Shown one piece after another: positions 33,899 through 42,993 of a DNA stretch of 64,000 nucleotides. The notes below the pieces were generated by a model. It was given only the letters and a program-made list of their open reading frames with translations. It did no database searches and was not told the origin of the DNA. Source of the stretch: Ampelocalamus luodianensis (Eukaryota > Streptophyta > Magnoliopsida > Poales > Poaceae); assembly GCA_036346255.1 (NCBI GenBank), contig CM070623.1, forward strand, positions 20,466,875 through 20,530,874. The letters are read 5' to 3'. Every line of letters begins with the position of its first letter. Within the stretch, counting starts at the first letter, position 1. Made by a program: the position numbers and the translations under genes.

Positions 33899-36063
33899 TG
33901 TAATGTCCCAAAAGTTCGAGAGGTTCGAGAAAGAGTTTGGAGAGACTTCTCGAGTATTAGTAAAAGGATCAAAAGGAAATAGGTGATTTTCGCAGCTAGC
34001 GGGTGAAAGCGCGTTTCGCCAACTGGCTTGGGCTCCGGCCCACGGGCCTTAGGTGGCCGAGCCAAGGGGAGGCACCACTTTTCTCCCCAAACCCTAGCCG
34101 AGCCCCACTCCTCTTTGGCCGCCGCCCCATCTCCTCTCCTCCCCATGCGCACCACCTCCCTTGGCAGCCACCTCCCGGTTCCTCTCCCCTTGCGCCCCAA
34201 CCTCCCTCCACGAGCTCCTCCATTGCTGCCGGCCTTGAGGAGGAGAAGCCCTCCATTGCAGCCGGCCATAGAGGAAGAAAGGAGGAAGAAAGGAGGAGAA
34301 GAGAAGGGAGAAGAGGAAGAGGAGGATCGCCATCGGGGTTAAGCCGGCAGCGTCGTCAAGGGTAACACGCTGTTCTTGAAGGATAGTTAGTCTTGGGAGA
34401 GGTTTTGGTTAGTCTTTGTTTAGATAGTAGTCGGCCTGCTGTAATGCAATTTTCGTCCAGTGGCTTGCGGGGTAAATTTCGTGTGGTTAGAAGATGAATC
34501 TGGAGTTTTGGTCTCCTAGAGAGTTGTAGGTTATTGTCTTAGCTTTCAGTGGCCGCCAAGTTCACTCAAATCCGATTAACGGTTAGAGAGTTATGATTTT
34601 TCTAAGTCTGCTGTTCCACTGCTCTGTCAGTATTTAGGCAGATTGTAGAAAACCAATTAAAAGGGATGGTTAAAGTGGAAATCTGAGAACCCCAGTATAA
34701 CGAAAGTTGTAGATAATCCTTCTAGCTTTCAGGAAAACTAAAGATCATGAAATTCGGACGAACGTAGAGAAAGTTATGATAGTTTCAATGTTGCTGTCAG
34801 AGACCCGACGCGAAAATTGATACTCTGTTGTTTAGATTGGTAGGACTAGGAAATGGCCGAATCAGAGAACCTCACCAACTAGGTTTAGAAGGGAATTCCA
34901 TAACCTTTTCAGATTGTCCAAGATCACTCCATTTGGATTTCTGTACATTTAGTTATGATTTTTCGAAGGGGCTGTTCTCTGGAAAGGAAATCTGACAGCC
35001 AGCTTTAACGATGGGGTTGCGTTTAGTGGACAATGTACTCATGTTGTGTTTATGATTTTGTTATTAGACCTTTATGGTAGCCTTAGCTTGTCTCAATTGT
35101 TGTCCAGGTGTGGGTTTGGCTCAGGAGCACTACCTCATTCCCGACATCCACCTTCGCACGGTTGAGGCAAGTGCATTGTTGTTTGAAAGATTGACTAGAT
35201 TGTGTGTTATTTGTCATGCGGATGCATTGCAAGATGGTATGCTTAATGAATGTTTAAGTATGGTTATTGCTCAAATGATGTTCATGCTTTATTATGATTA
35301 AGTGATGTTGTACTTTGGTAAATTGATGATGATTACATGATAAGCATTTGCATAGAGATATCATGTTGAGGCTTGGTCACGTGGTGTCCAAGTATGTTTC
35401 CTTTGGAGATCCCGTCATGAATGTGACGGGCCGAGATCCCTCACTCGTGGAGTGTGGGCTTGAGGTCCCGTTACTTGCGGAGTAACGGGCAATTGGTCCT
35501 GTGCGTGCGCGCCTGACAGCATGGGTATCTTGGCGATGCATATACTGCATTATAGGTGTAATGTACACAGAAAGTTAAAGATAAAAGTCCTTGAGCATTG
35601 CATTTGCATACGAGATGTTTTGATGTTAATTCCCTTTATATGTGTGTTATTGCTATGGTTTCTTAATGTACTTGCTGAGTCTATGGACTCACTCTTGCTT
35701 TTATTGTTGTTTAGGTACCCGAGACAAGAATGACATGCATGGGGGAAATTAGGCTGCTAATCACACACATACCACATGAACTAAATAAGGATGATTGATC
35801 TTCAGAGAGTTATTGATCTTTGAATAATATGATTTGTTTTGTGCTATGGATTAAATGTAATAATGAGGAGTAGTGGAATTTTTTTATACCTCTCTAGTTA
35901 TGATGGATTCTTAGCATGTTTCTGATTATCCTTTGATGACTTGGAATGGAAGTTTAATTAATACTTGATTATCCTGTGTGTTGGAACCTTCATGTAATTA
36001 ACTTTACAAAGGAGGTTCTGCCGAAATTTATTAGAATTGTATTCTTTAGAGTCTTTTTGAGTT
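33899..36063 (+). repeat. 3' LTR of element F, lacking its last ~45 bp
   Basis: Matches 26859-29005. TGTAATGTCCC start, purine tract 34265-34325, donor-like CAAGGGTAAC 34357-34366, acceptor-like TTGTCCAG^GTG near 35107, hairpin array 35372-35565, terminal hairpin 35671-35698, TTTAG^GTACCC near 35715. It breaks off in CTTTTTGAG and joins LTR G at TTCATGG. Confidence 0.85.
35372..35565 (+). repeat. Hairpin array in 3' LTR of F
   Basis: CCCGTCATGAATGTGACGGG and CCCGTTACTTGCGGAGTAACGGG (listed as stems CCCGTTAC/GTAACGGG) pair perfectly here, better than in the 5' copy. Confidence 0.75.
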
Positions 36064-37769
36064 CATGGTGGATGTCACCTCGCAGCGTGCCCTCCTCGTT
36101 TCGGCAAGGGTAACACGTCGTTCATTGCTTTGGGTCGATTTCTAGTTGTTTTATTTTCGGTTGTCAATAGATCGGTGTTCTGCAGTGGTAAAGATCGACG
36201 TTTTTGGGTAGGTTCAATGCAGAATTGGGTCTGGGCATCTCCTAGAAAGTCGTAGATATCGCAGTTATATTTTGTTGCCGACAAGAATCAGGTCATTCCG
36301 ACTTTGGTAGCAATAGTTATGAATTTAATGGTGTGACTGTGTTTCTGGGAAGAAGATGAACAGACAGTTTGGATTAACCTGATTTAATCCCATAGTTAGA
36401 GGGATTTCCAGAGGGTTTCACCATAACGAAAAACTAGGCTAATCCTCTTAGCTTTTAGGAAAACTAAAGATCACTAAATTCGGACGAACGTAGAGAAAGT
36501 TATGGTAGTTTCTTTGTCGCTGTCCAGAAAACCGACGTGAAATGTTTACTCTGATTGAATGGATTGGTAGGACTAGTGGATGGCCGAATCAGAGAACCTC
36601 ACCAACTAGGTTTAGAAGGGGGATTCAATAACCTTTTCAGATTGTCCAAGATCACTCCATTTGGGGATTGGGGATTGCGTTTAGTGGACGATGTACTCAT
36701 TTTGTGTTTATGGTTTTGTTATTAGACCTCTATGGTAGCCTTAGCTTGTCTCAATTGTATGTCCAGGTGTGGGTTTGGCTCGGGAGCAGTACCTTATTCC
36801 GACATCCACCTTACGCACAGTTGAGGCAAGTGCATTGTTGTTTGGATGATTGGCTATATTGTGTGTTATTTGATATATGGTTGCATAGCAAGATGGTATA
36901 CTTGATGAATGCTTAAGTATGGTTATTGCTCAAATGATGCTCATGCTTTACTATGGTTAAGTGTTGTTGTCTTTTGGTAATTTGATGATGATTAAATGAA
37001 GAGCATGTGCATATTGAAATCATATTGAGGCTTGGTCATGTGGTGACCAAGTGTGTTTTCCTTTGAGATTCCCGTCATGAATGTGACGGGCTCGAGATCC
37101 CCTCACTCGTGGAGTGTGGGCTTGAGGTCCCCGTTACTTGCGGAGTAACGGGCAATTGGTCCATGTGCGTGCGCGCACAGGCATGGGTATGCGGCGGCGG
37201 TCGCATACTCTGCATTACCGGTGTAATGCACACAGAAAGTTAAAGTTAAAGGTTCCTTGAGTATTGCATTTGCATATGAGATGTTTGATGTTGATCTTAT
37301 TTATATGTATGTTGATGTTATAGTTTCGTTATGTACTTGCTGATCTGTGGACTCACTCTTGCTTTTATTGTTGTTTTAGGTACCGAGCCAAGAATGACAT
37401 GCATGGGGAAGTAGACGCTAGTCACTCACACACCACATGAACTAAATAAAGTTGAATGTTCTTCAGAACGCAGTTGATTTTAGAATACTACATTATGTCT
37501 TATGCAATGGATTGATGTAATAATGATGAGTAGTGGTTCTTCATGACTCTCTAGTTTTGTTGGATTCCTAGTATGTCATTGTCAATCTTTTGATGTCTTT
37601 GGATGAGAGTTTTAATTATTACTTGATTAAACTGTGTGTTGGAACCTCCGTGTAATTAACTTTACAAGGGAGGTTCTGCCGAAATTTATTAGGATTGTCT
37701 ACTTTAGAGTTACTAGAGTTTGTTTAGTAGCATTCCAGGCTCATGATGAGCTGGTCAAAAGGTGTTACG
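36064..37769 (+). repeat. Solo LTR G, 3' piece
   Basis: Resumes just before the donor-like GGCAAGGGTAAC (36103-36114). Repeat landmarks at about 36311 and 36496, third unit shortened; acceptor-like TGTCCAG^GTG near 36767; exon-like block ending AGTTGAGGCAAGTGC; hairpin array 37031-37230; terminal hairpin near 37336-37362, missing two stem bases; TTTTAG^GTACC near 37380; end GGTGTTACG. Flanks GTTTT (26624-26628) and ATTTT (37771-37775) suggest an imperfect target duplication in E. Confidence 0.75.
37031..37230 (+). repeat. Hairpin array in solo LTR G
   Basis: The best-preserved array: CTTGGTCA/TGACCAAG, CCCGTCA/TGACGGG, CCACTC-type CTCACTC/GAGTGTGGG, CCCGTTAC/GTAACGGG, GTGCGTG/CGCGCAC, GTATGCG-GCGGCG-GTCGCATAC, TGCATTAC-CG-GTGTAATGCA. 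Confidence 0.8.
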
Positions 37770-38436
37770 ATTTTTCTAACTTGGAAAGTGGAAAAGTTTG
37801 CATGATCAATCTTTTGATTTTGGATGGGAGTCTTTTGGAGGAAAGTTGGTTATGAGTGGGTTGCATTGTGAATCCTTTGTTTTCAGTTGGGTTCTGATTA
37901 TAAAGAGTTTGTTTAAAACAAGTTCGTTTATACGTCCCTGGTTAAAGGAGATGCTCCTTGATAAGATGAAGAGGTCGATTGAGAGTTGGAACCAGAGTTT
38001 CATGTGTTACGTGTAGAATGTCTGGTTTGGTACCAAAAGGGAGGTTGGCCCAACGTGCATTGGTTTGATTTTGCAAGCTAGCATTTTGCTTGGATCGTAT
38101 CGAGTCCATGCGCGGGGTACACAATGTTTTGTATGACCCAGTGTCCATAGAGTATTTGAGAGTCTGGAGTGTGAGATTTCGTTAGGGACGATGAACAACG
38201 AGTAAGACCTTACGTTTGAGTCTCATCCATTGATTGTACCTGATAAGGTCGAGACGAGTGTTGAGGTGTAAGATGTTGGAATCCATCAAAGTGATGTGGT
38301 CCCATAAGTCCGAGAGGGAAGCGACTTGGGAGATGGACTCGGAGTGGTTCACGTCAGGTATGTGTTAGTGTTTGTTGGATTTAGTTTTGGGTTGTTTCGA
38401 GTAGAGTGGCGAGAGTAGAATTCAAGGTGAAATTCA
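37770..38436 (+). other. Interior of element E, last piece
   Basis: Continues 26612-26628 across LTR G. Collinear with 4560-5230 of A and 17985-18670 of C, ending in pol C-terminus traces (a GTACACAATGTTTTGTATGA segment near 38117 as in B). Confidence 0.65.
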
Positions 38437-38453
38437 TTTTAAGGGGGGTAGAA
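38437..38453 (+). other. Polypurine tract of element E
   Basis: TTTTAAGGGGGGTAGAA, identical to that of B, directly before TGTAATATCCC. Confidence 0.85.
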
Positions 38454-40579
38454 TGTAATATCCCGAATATCATTAGAGAGTACAAATAAATTAGAGAGAG
38501 AATTAAAGGAGTTAAATGAGGAAAATTCATATTTTTGAGAGAGGAATGGGCCGCCAATCCATTTTCAAGTGAGGGAAAATGGGTCATTGTGGCCTAAGTC
38601 CCATGACTGTCCACTAGAAGGCAAGGGGGAATCAACCAAACCCTAACAACCCTGCTACAGTACGACCTGCACTATAGCATGTGGGTACTATAGCACACCC
38701 CTTCCCTACTGCTATCCCAAGAGGAGGAGAAAGGAAGGAGAGGAAAGAAGAAGAAAGGAAGAGGAAGGCGGGAGAAGAGAGAAGGGAAGGGAGAGCGATC
38801 ACGTGGTGGTTCTTGCATTCTTCAGTGGATTCTCCAAGGGTAACCCATGATTCCATTCGATTAGTCGTGTAGTTTCACGATTTGGCAATGTCGGTATTAG
38901 ATTGGTTTTTGGCAGTCTGTAATGCTCGGCAGTTTTAGGGTTGTAAACTGCAAAATTCGATCTGTCCATCTCCTAGATATTTTTATATAACGTCTTTAGC
39001 TTTCAATAGAGTCTTGGATTAGGTCATTTGGATGAACAGATTGTTAGATATGGATTTTACAACACTGCTGTCCCGAGGCTCTGTCAGGTTTAGGGCAAAT
39101 TGTATTAACTGGACAATAGAAATTAGTTAAGAAATTATTTGGAGGATATCACCAACATGAAAGTTGTAGGTATGTTCGTAAGGTTTTCAGAGAGCTAAAG
39201 AACATAATTTTTGGGTAACTGTACTGAAAGTTATTAAATATTTAGTCTCGCTGTCCAGAACCTCTCACAGGATTTAGTAGTTTTAGTAATCTATTCGTTA
39301 GGGATGGAGGATGGCAGAATCTGGGAATCTCACCAACTAGTTTTATGTGGATAACTTAATGATCTTTGAAGAGGCTCAAATAACACTAGATCTGGATAAG
39401 TAGATGAAAAGTTATGAATTTTAGAAGAAGATTGTTCTGTTTTGGGACAGATCGATGTCTATAGAAGTTGGTGTTTTGGGTTACGCTGGGGAGCGTAGTT
39501 CGTCGTGTACTTATTTCTAGCAAATTTATTGTCCAGAAATGTTCTCTTAGTTTGATTGTTATATATATTTAGGTGTATTGGTTCCGAGGGCAGCGCCCTC
39601 TCCGCATCATCAAGCTTCACAAAGTTGAGGCAAGTACAATTAGTGGTATAGTATTTAAGAGTGATTGTTCATGAATGCTACTATTATGTGTATGATGTCT
39701 ACCCTTGAATGCTAGTACGATGAGTATGTTCTTTAATGCTAGAAGTATGTGTATGATCTTTACTTATGTATGTTGCTGCTGGCTAGTACATGAGTTTGCT
39801 GGCTAGTACATGAGTTTGTTGGATAAAAGGATCAATTCATATGCATCATGTTATCATCTTTGAGACTTGACCACGTGATGACCAAGTATTGATTTTGATA
39901 TCCCCGTCATGTATTAGACGGGCTTATGGTCCCCACTCTCGTGGAATGTGGGCTTATGGTCCCTGTGCTAGAAGGCACAGGCATAGGTATGCATCGACGG
40001 ATGCATACTCTGCATTACTGGTATATGCAAAGAGAAAAGAAAAGTTGTATTTATGCATTTGCATTACATGCACATGTGAATTGGTTGATTATAGAGAATT
40101 GTGGTTGGATGATGATGATATAGTTTTGTATGATATTGTCTCATTAAATTGTACTTTACTGAGTTTTGGACTCACTCTTGCTAATATTGTGTTTTTAGGT
40201 ACCCCTTCCAAGAACGGCATGCATGGGAGGGAATAGTCGCAAGTTTGGGTGCACACTGCCATGAACTATTTATAATTGGTTAAATTTGGAACATGCCTTA
40301 ATAATTGAGCAAACCGCTTAAAGAATTCTCTATTGGTTATTTCTTATGTGTTCGATGTTTTGTAATAAAGTTGATTAGTATGTTATGGCTACCTTTATGT
40401 TTACATTATAGATTTGATAATTGGATTATTGTTTATTGTTATTAATAACTGTGCGAACCTCCGATATGGTTAACTATACAAAGGAGGTTCTGCCGAAATT
40501 TAGTATAATGCCTTAGTTTTAAATTGTTAATCTGTTATTTTAGTAGCATTCCAGGCTCATGTTGGACTAGGATGTTACA
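38454..40579 (+). repeat. 3' LTR of element E (2.1 kb)
   Basis: TGTAATATCCC to AGGATGTTACA. CTACAGTA/CACTATAGC/TACTATAGC words 38650-38697, purine tract 38717-38795, donor-like CCAAGGGTAACC 38834-38845, repeat landmarks about 39050, 39228 and 39408, acceptor-like ATTTAG^GTGTATT near 39573, exon-like block ending AGTTGAGGCAAGTAC near 39639, hairpin array 39866-40030, terminal hairpin 40156-40181, TTTTTAG^GTACCCC near 40199. Confidence 0.85.
39866..40030 (+). repeat. Hairpin array in LTR E
   Basis: CCCGTCATGTATTAGACGGG, CCCCACTC/GAATGTGGG, CCTGTGC-TAGAAG-GCACAGG, GTATGCAT-CGACGG-ATGCATAC, TGCATTACTGGTATATGCA. The fifth hairpin has seven perfect pairs around the constant loop. Confidence 0.8.
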
Positions 40580-40599
40580 ACACCTGAAAATTGTTTTGT

Positions 40600-40923
40600 A
40601 GTTAATATAAAAATTGATAACAGTATAGGGCACAAGGCAGCATTCATTAGCAAAGGCATCATATAACCTCAACATTTTGTTTTGTTCCTTAAATGTGCTC
40701 ATTCCACATATTACGGGTAAGTTCCCTTCGCCCGTCAGCAATTGGACTTTCCATCGGAAGAATGCAGTAATCAATCACCTGAATTACACTTCACTCATTT
40801 TGTTAGCAAAATAGTAACTAACTTTCTTCATAACAGAACACAAAATGACAATACCTCTTCCAGTTCTGAAAGTTGTTGAACCTGCACCATGTTTTTATAA
40901 GCACGCTCATAACTCTCAAGTAC
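40600..40923 (-). pseudogene. TOR: Fragment of plant TOR kinase gene (FAT domain exons)
   Basis: On the minus strand an exon at 40923-40855 reads VLESYERAYKNMVQVQQLSE plus LEE. It ends at a GT donor. A 76-bp intron ending in TTCAG is followed by an exon from 40778 reading VIDYCILP, then ADGRREL and RNMWNEHI. This matches the FAT region of Target Of Rapamycin, the PI3K-like Ser/Thr kinase that couples nutrients to growth; the SYERAY..MV..QQLSELEEVI..Y core is shared from plants to animals. Phase is kept across the intron. A TAA at 40691-40689 and a later frame shift break the second exon, so this is a fragment, not a working gene. Element E is inserted 20-30 bp beyond. No other TOR exon was found nearby. 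Confidence 0.75.
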
Positions 40924-41830
40924 CTTACCACAAATAAGCATGTGTTAGAAATTAGCGATCGACGTGTTAACTGTTGTAGCATAAACTTTAATCTAGTTCA
41001 AAACCACAATACTAAAGTTGGGTACTAAATGGTAGGTCAAGATTGGACAAAGCACAAAAGCAATCCTTAAATAGTTAAATTCCAGTTGAATAAAAAACTA
41101 GAAGTCGGACATGTTAATAGTTATCAACAATATCATGTTGCATCCCTGTTTATAGTTAGTTTGAACTAATCTGATTCTGGTCATATTCATCAGAAGCTAC
41201 CAAATTTAGATGCAGCACATCGGAAGTCTGATGAAATTGCTCTTCTATTACTTTATCTGTGGGATACATGAAAGTTCAATCCTTATTTCAATGACCCTAT
41301 GAAACAATTCATATTGTCGCTGAATTTACTTTTGGTGGAGTTATGCCAAATCCGATTAGTATGCCTAATGGAACAATAGATTCATATCACCTCACTAAAT
41401 AATAAAAGCTATCAAAACATTAGATTTGGAACTTTTATAGACAGTACAAGATTTTATATGTAAAAAGAAACCATTAAGTAAGCCATGCTTGTCAAAATTG
41501 TGGTAGGTTAGTGGTCATCAGAGAGCATAAAACTCAATATAAATAAGTGTACAAAACCATACAACTCCTAAATAGAAAGAGCACATAGGTTCTTGGAAGG
41601 GTGATTTTCTGAGCTCTCAATACATCACAAACCATTTCCTTCTATTTTACTTTTTTTTTCTTTCTTCACTCTGTTTTGGTTGAGGTCACAAACGTTACAA
41701 ACATATCACATAAGAATACACAGCATCCGCATGAACTCAAGTTATAGACCATGGGTATGTTGCTCCTATGCCACTTCAGTAATGGAAAAGTAGAAACAAA
41801 CTCAAGTAAGAAAAAGATGGTGTGAACTAA
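40924..41830. other. AT-rich DNA upstream of the TOR fragment, no gene seen
   Basis: Could be captured TOR intron sequence, since the second exon's neighbour begins at 40923. I see no further exon, repeat or ORF of weight. A poly-T/C run lies at 41647-41666. Confidence 0.5.
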
Positions 41831-42476
41831 GAAGAAATGGACTAACTAGCTTGCCCTGGGCAGGAGGAGGGAGTCAAGCTGGCGTTGAGGAGGAGGCCGG
41901 GCGGGAGGAGGCAACCGGCGTTCAGAAGGAGGTGACTGGGTGCCCAGGCGGGAGGAGGTCGGGCCGGGAGGAGGACGGGCCAACGGGGGCGGATCTGGAG
42001 TTCTTGGGGGTTGGCATCAGTGACTGTGGTGACCGGGAGGACGGGGGCGGTGGCTGGCAGGGAGGAGGACAGGGGCAGCGGTTGGCCGGGAGGAGGACGG
42101 GTGTCGGGGGCAACGGCCGACTGGGAGGAGGACTGGGGGAGGAAGATGAGAAGATCTAGATCGGGGGAGTGGGGGATGAGGGGGCCTAGAGAAAGAGCGA
42201 GTCTGCCAGCTGGGAAGTGGGAGCTGGGACTTGGAGTGACCGAGACTACGGTTTTCGGCAGTGGGGTCTCCCACCTGTCAGTGTGGTTGTGGGTAGGGTG
42301 AAGGGGGCACGGGTGGAGCTTACCCATGCCCACGCCTATTTACCCGATGGGCAAGGAATTGTGCCCATTTTTATGCCCGTGGGCAAAGAAAGACGCCCAT
42401 AGCCGCCTCTATTAGGGTATTCACATGTGGGCACGCGGGTAATCGGGCACAATTGCCATGCCTAGTCTCAATTATG
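41831..42476 (-). mobile_element. GC-rich block with hAT-like terminal region
   Basis: The right edge reads on the minus strand CTAGGCATGGCAATTGTGCC, followed by dispersed GGGCA/TGCCC words (42330-42470) that resemble hAT subterminal repeats. The rest is GGAGGAGG-rich and gives long low-complexity frames on both strands with no recognised domain. A matching left terminus was not found, so the element's extent is unknown. If the TOR fragment lies inside it, E's insertion has separated it from the other end. Confidence 0.35.
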
Positions 42477-42993
42477 GTCTATTACCCTTACACTTTACTT
42501 GGCATCGCATGGTAGTTATCCTTATTAGGGAATCCTAGGGTTATCGCCTAGTGACACATTGGTTCCCCTGGTTATCGTACAACATTAACAGTTTTTGGGT
42601 TAACCTTCCCAACTGAGTGGGCCCTAGTTGTGTTTTAGCTGTTTAGCCAAATGATGTCTACTCTTCTAATGGTTGTATGCCTCTATGATGCATCATTTTA
42701 TTTCTACTCTTCTAATGGTTGTATGCGTCCTTGACATACTATCATTATTATCACTTACCCTTGCTATAGCAACGGCCTAGGGCTTACCCTTGCTATAGCA
42801 ACGGCCTAGGGCCTACCGGTCGTTTGACCTTTTTTTGTGCCTAACTCTGTAATAATTGGGACACAAGGTTTTGTGTTTTATTTATTGACATCTACCGACT
42901 AACCTTAGTCAAGTATTCTTAATGCTCTTATCACCTTAGCCTTGACCTAGGGTTTACCTGGCATTGGAGTTTATGTACATGTATAGACATGAT
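42477..42993. other. Unassigned DNA with short local duplications
   Basis: A 29-30 bp unit CTTACCCTTGCTATAGCAAC (start of unit) is tandemly repeated at about 42754 and 42783. A CTACTCTTCTAATGGTTGTA word occurs at about 42658 and 42704. No gene recognised. Confidence 0.5.

Larger units (their letters stand above)
26859..36063 (+). mobile_element. Element F, degenerate autonomous chromovirus (Ty3-gypsy, Tekay/Del-like)
   Basis: 5' LTR 26859-29047, altered primer binding site, gag, protease, RT, RNase H, integrase, chromodomain, 3' LTR 33899-36063. Domain order, C-terminal chromodomain, RGRGRG-rich Gag start and Met primer site fit the Tekay/Del branch (family knowledge). All domains carry frameshifts or stops, many at CNG triplets. 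It is inserted in LTR G. The last ~45 bp of the 3' LTR and the right duplication are missing. Confidence 0.85.
7546..40579 (+). mobile_element. Element E, outermost LARD-like element of the nest (3' part)
   Basis: Its interior is recovered by joining 7546-8164, 23957-26628 and 37770-38453, each boundary being the edge of a later insertion. The joined pieces stay collinear with the interiors of A and C. It ends with a purine tract and a full 3' LTR (38454-40579) and abuts the TOR fragment. The 5' LTR must lie left of the window, beyond element A. Confidence 0.75.

Noticed and set aside
40600..40923. Functional TOR gene end
   Set aside because: In-frame TAA in the second exon, later frame shift, and no neighbouring exons; treated as a fragment.
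41842..42333. 163 aa minus-strand frame
   Set aside because: Pro/Leu/Ser-rich with no domain; overlapping plus-strand frames of similar length in a GGAGGAGG-rich block show a composition effect.
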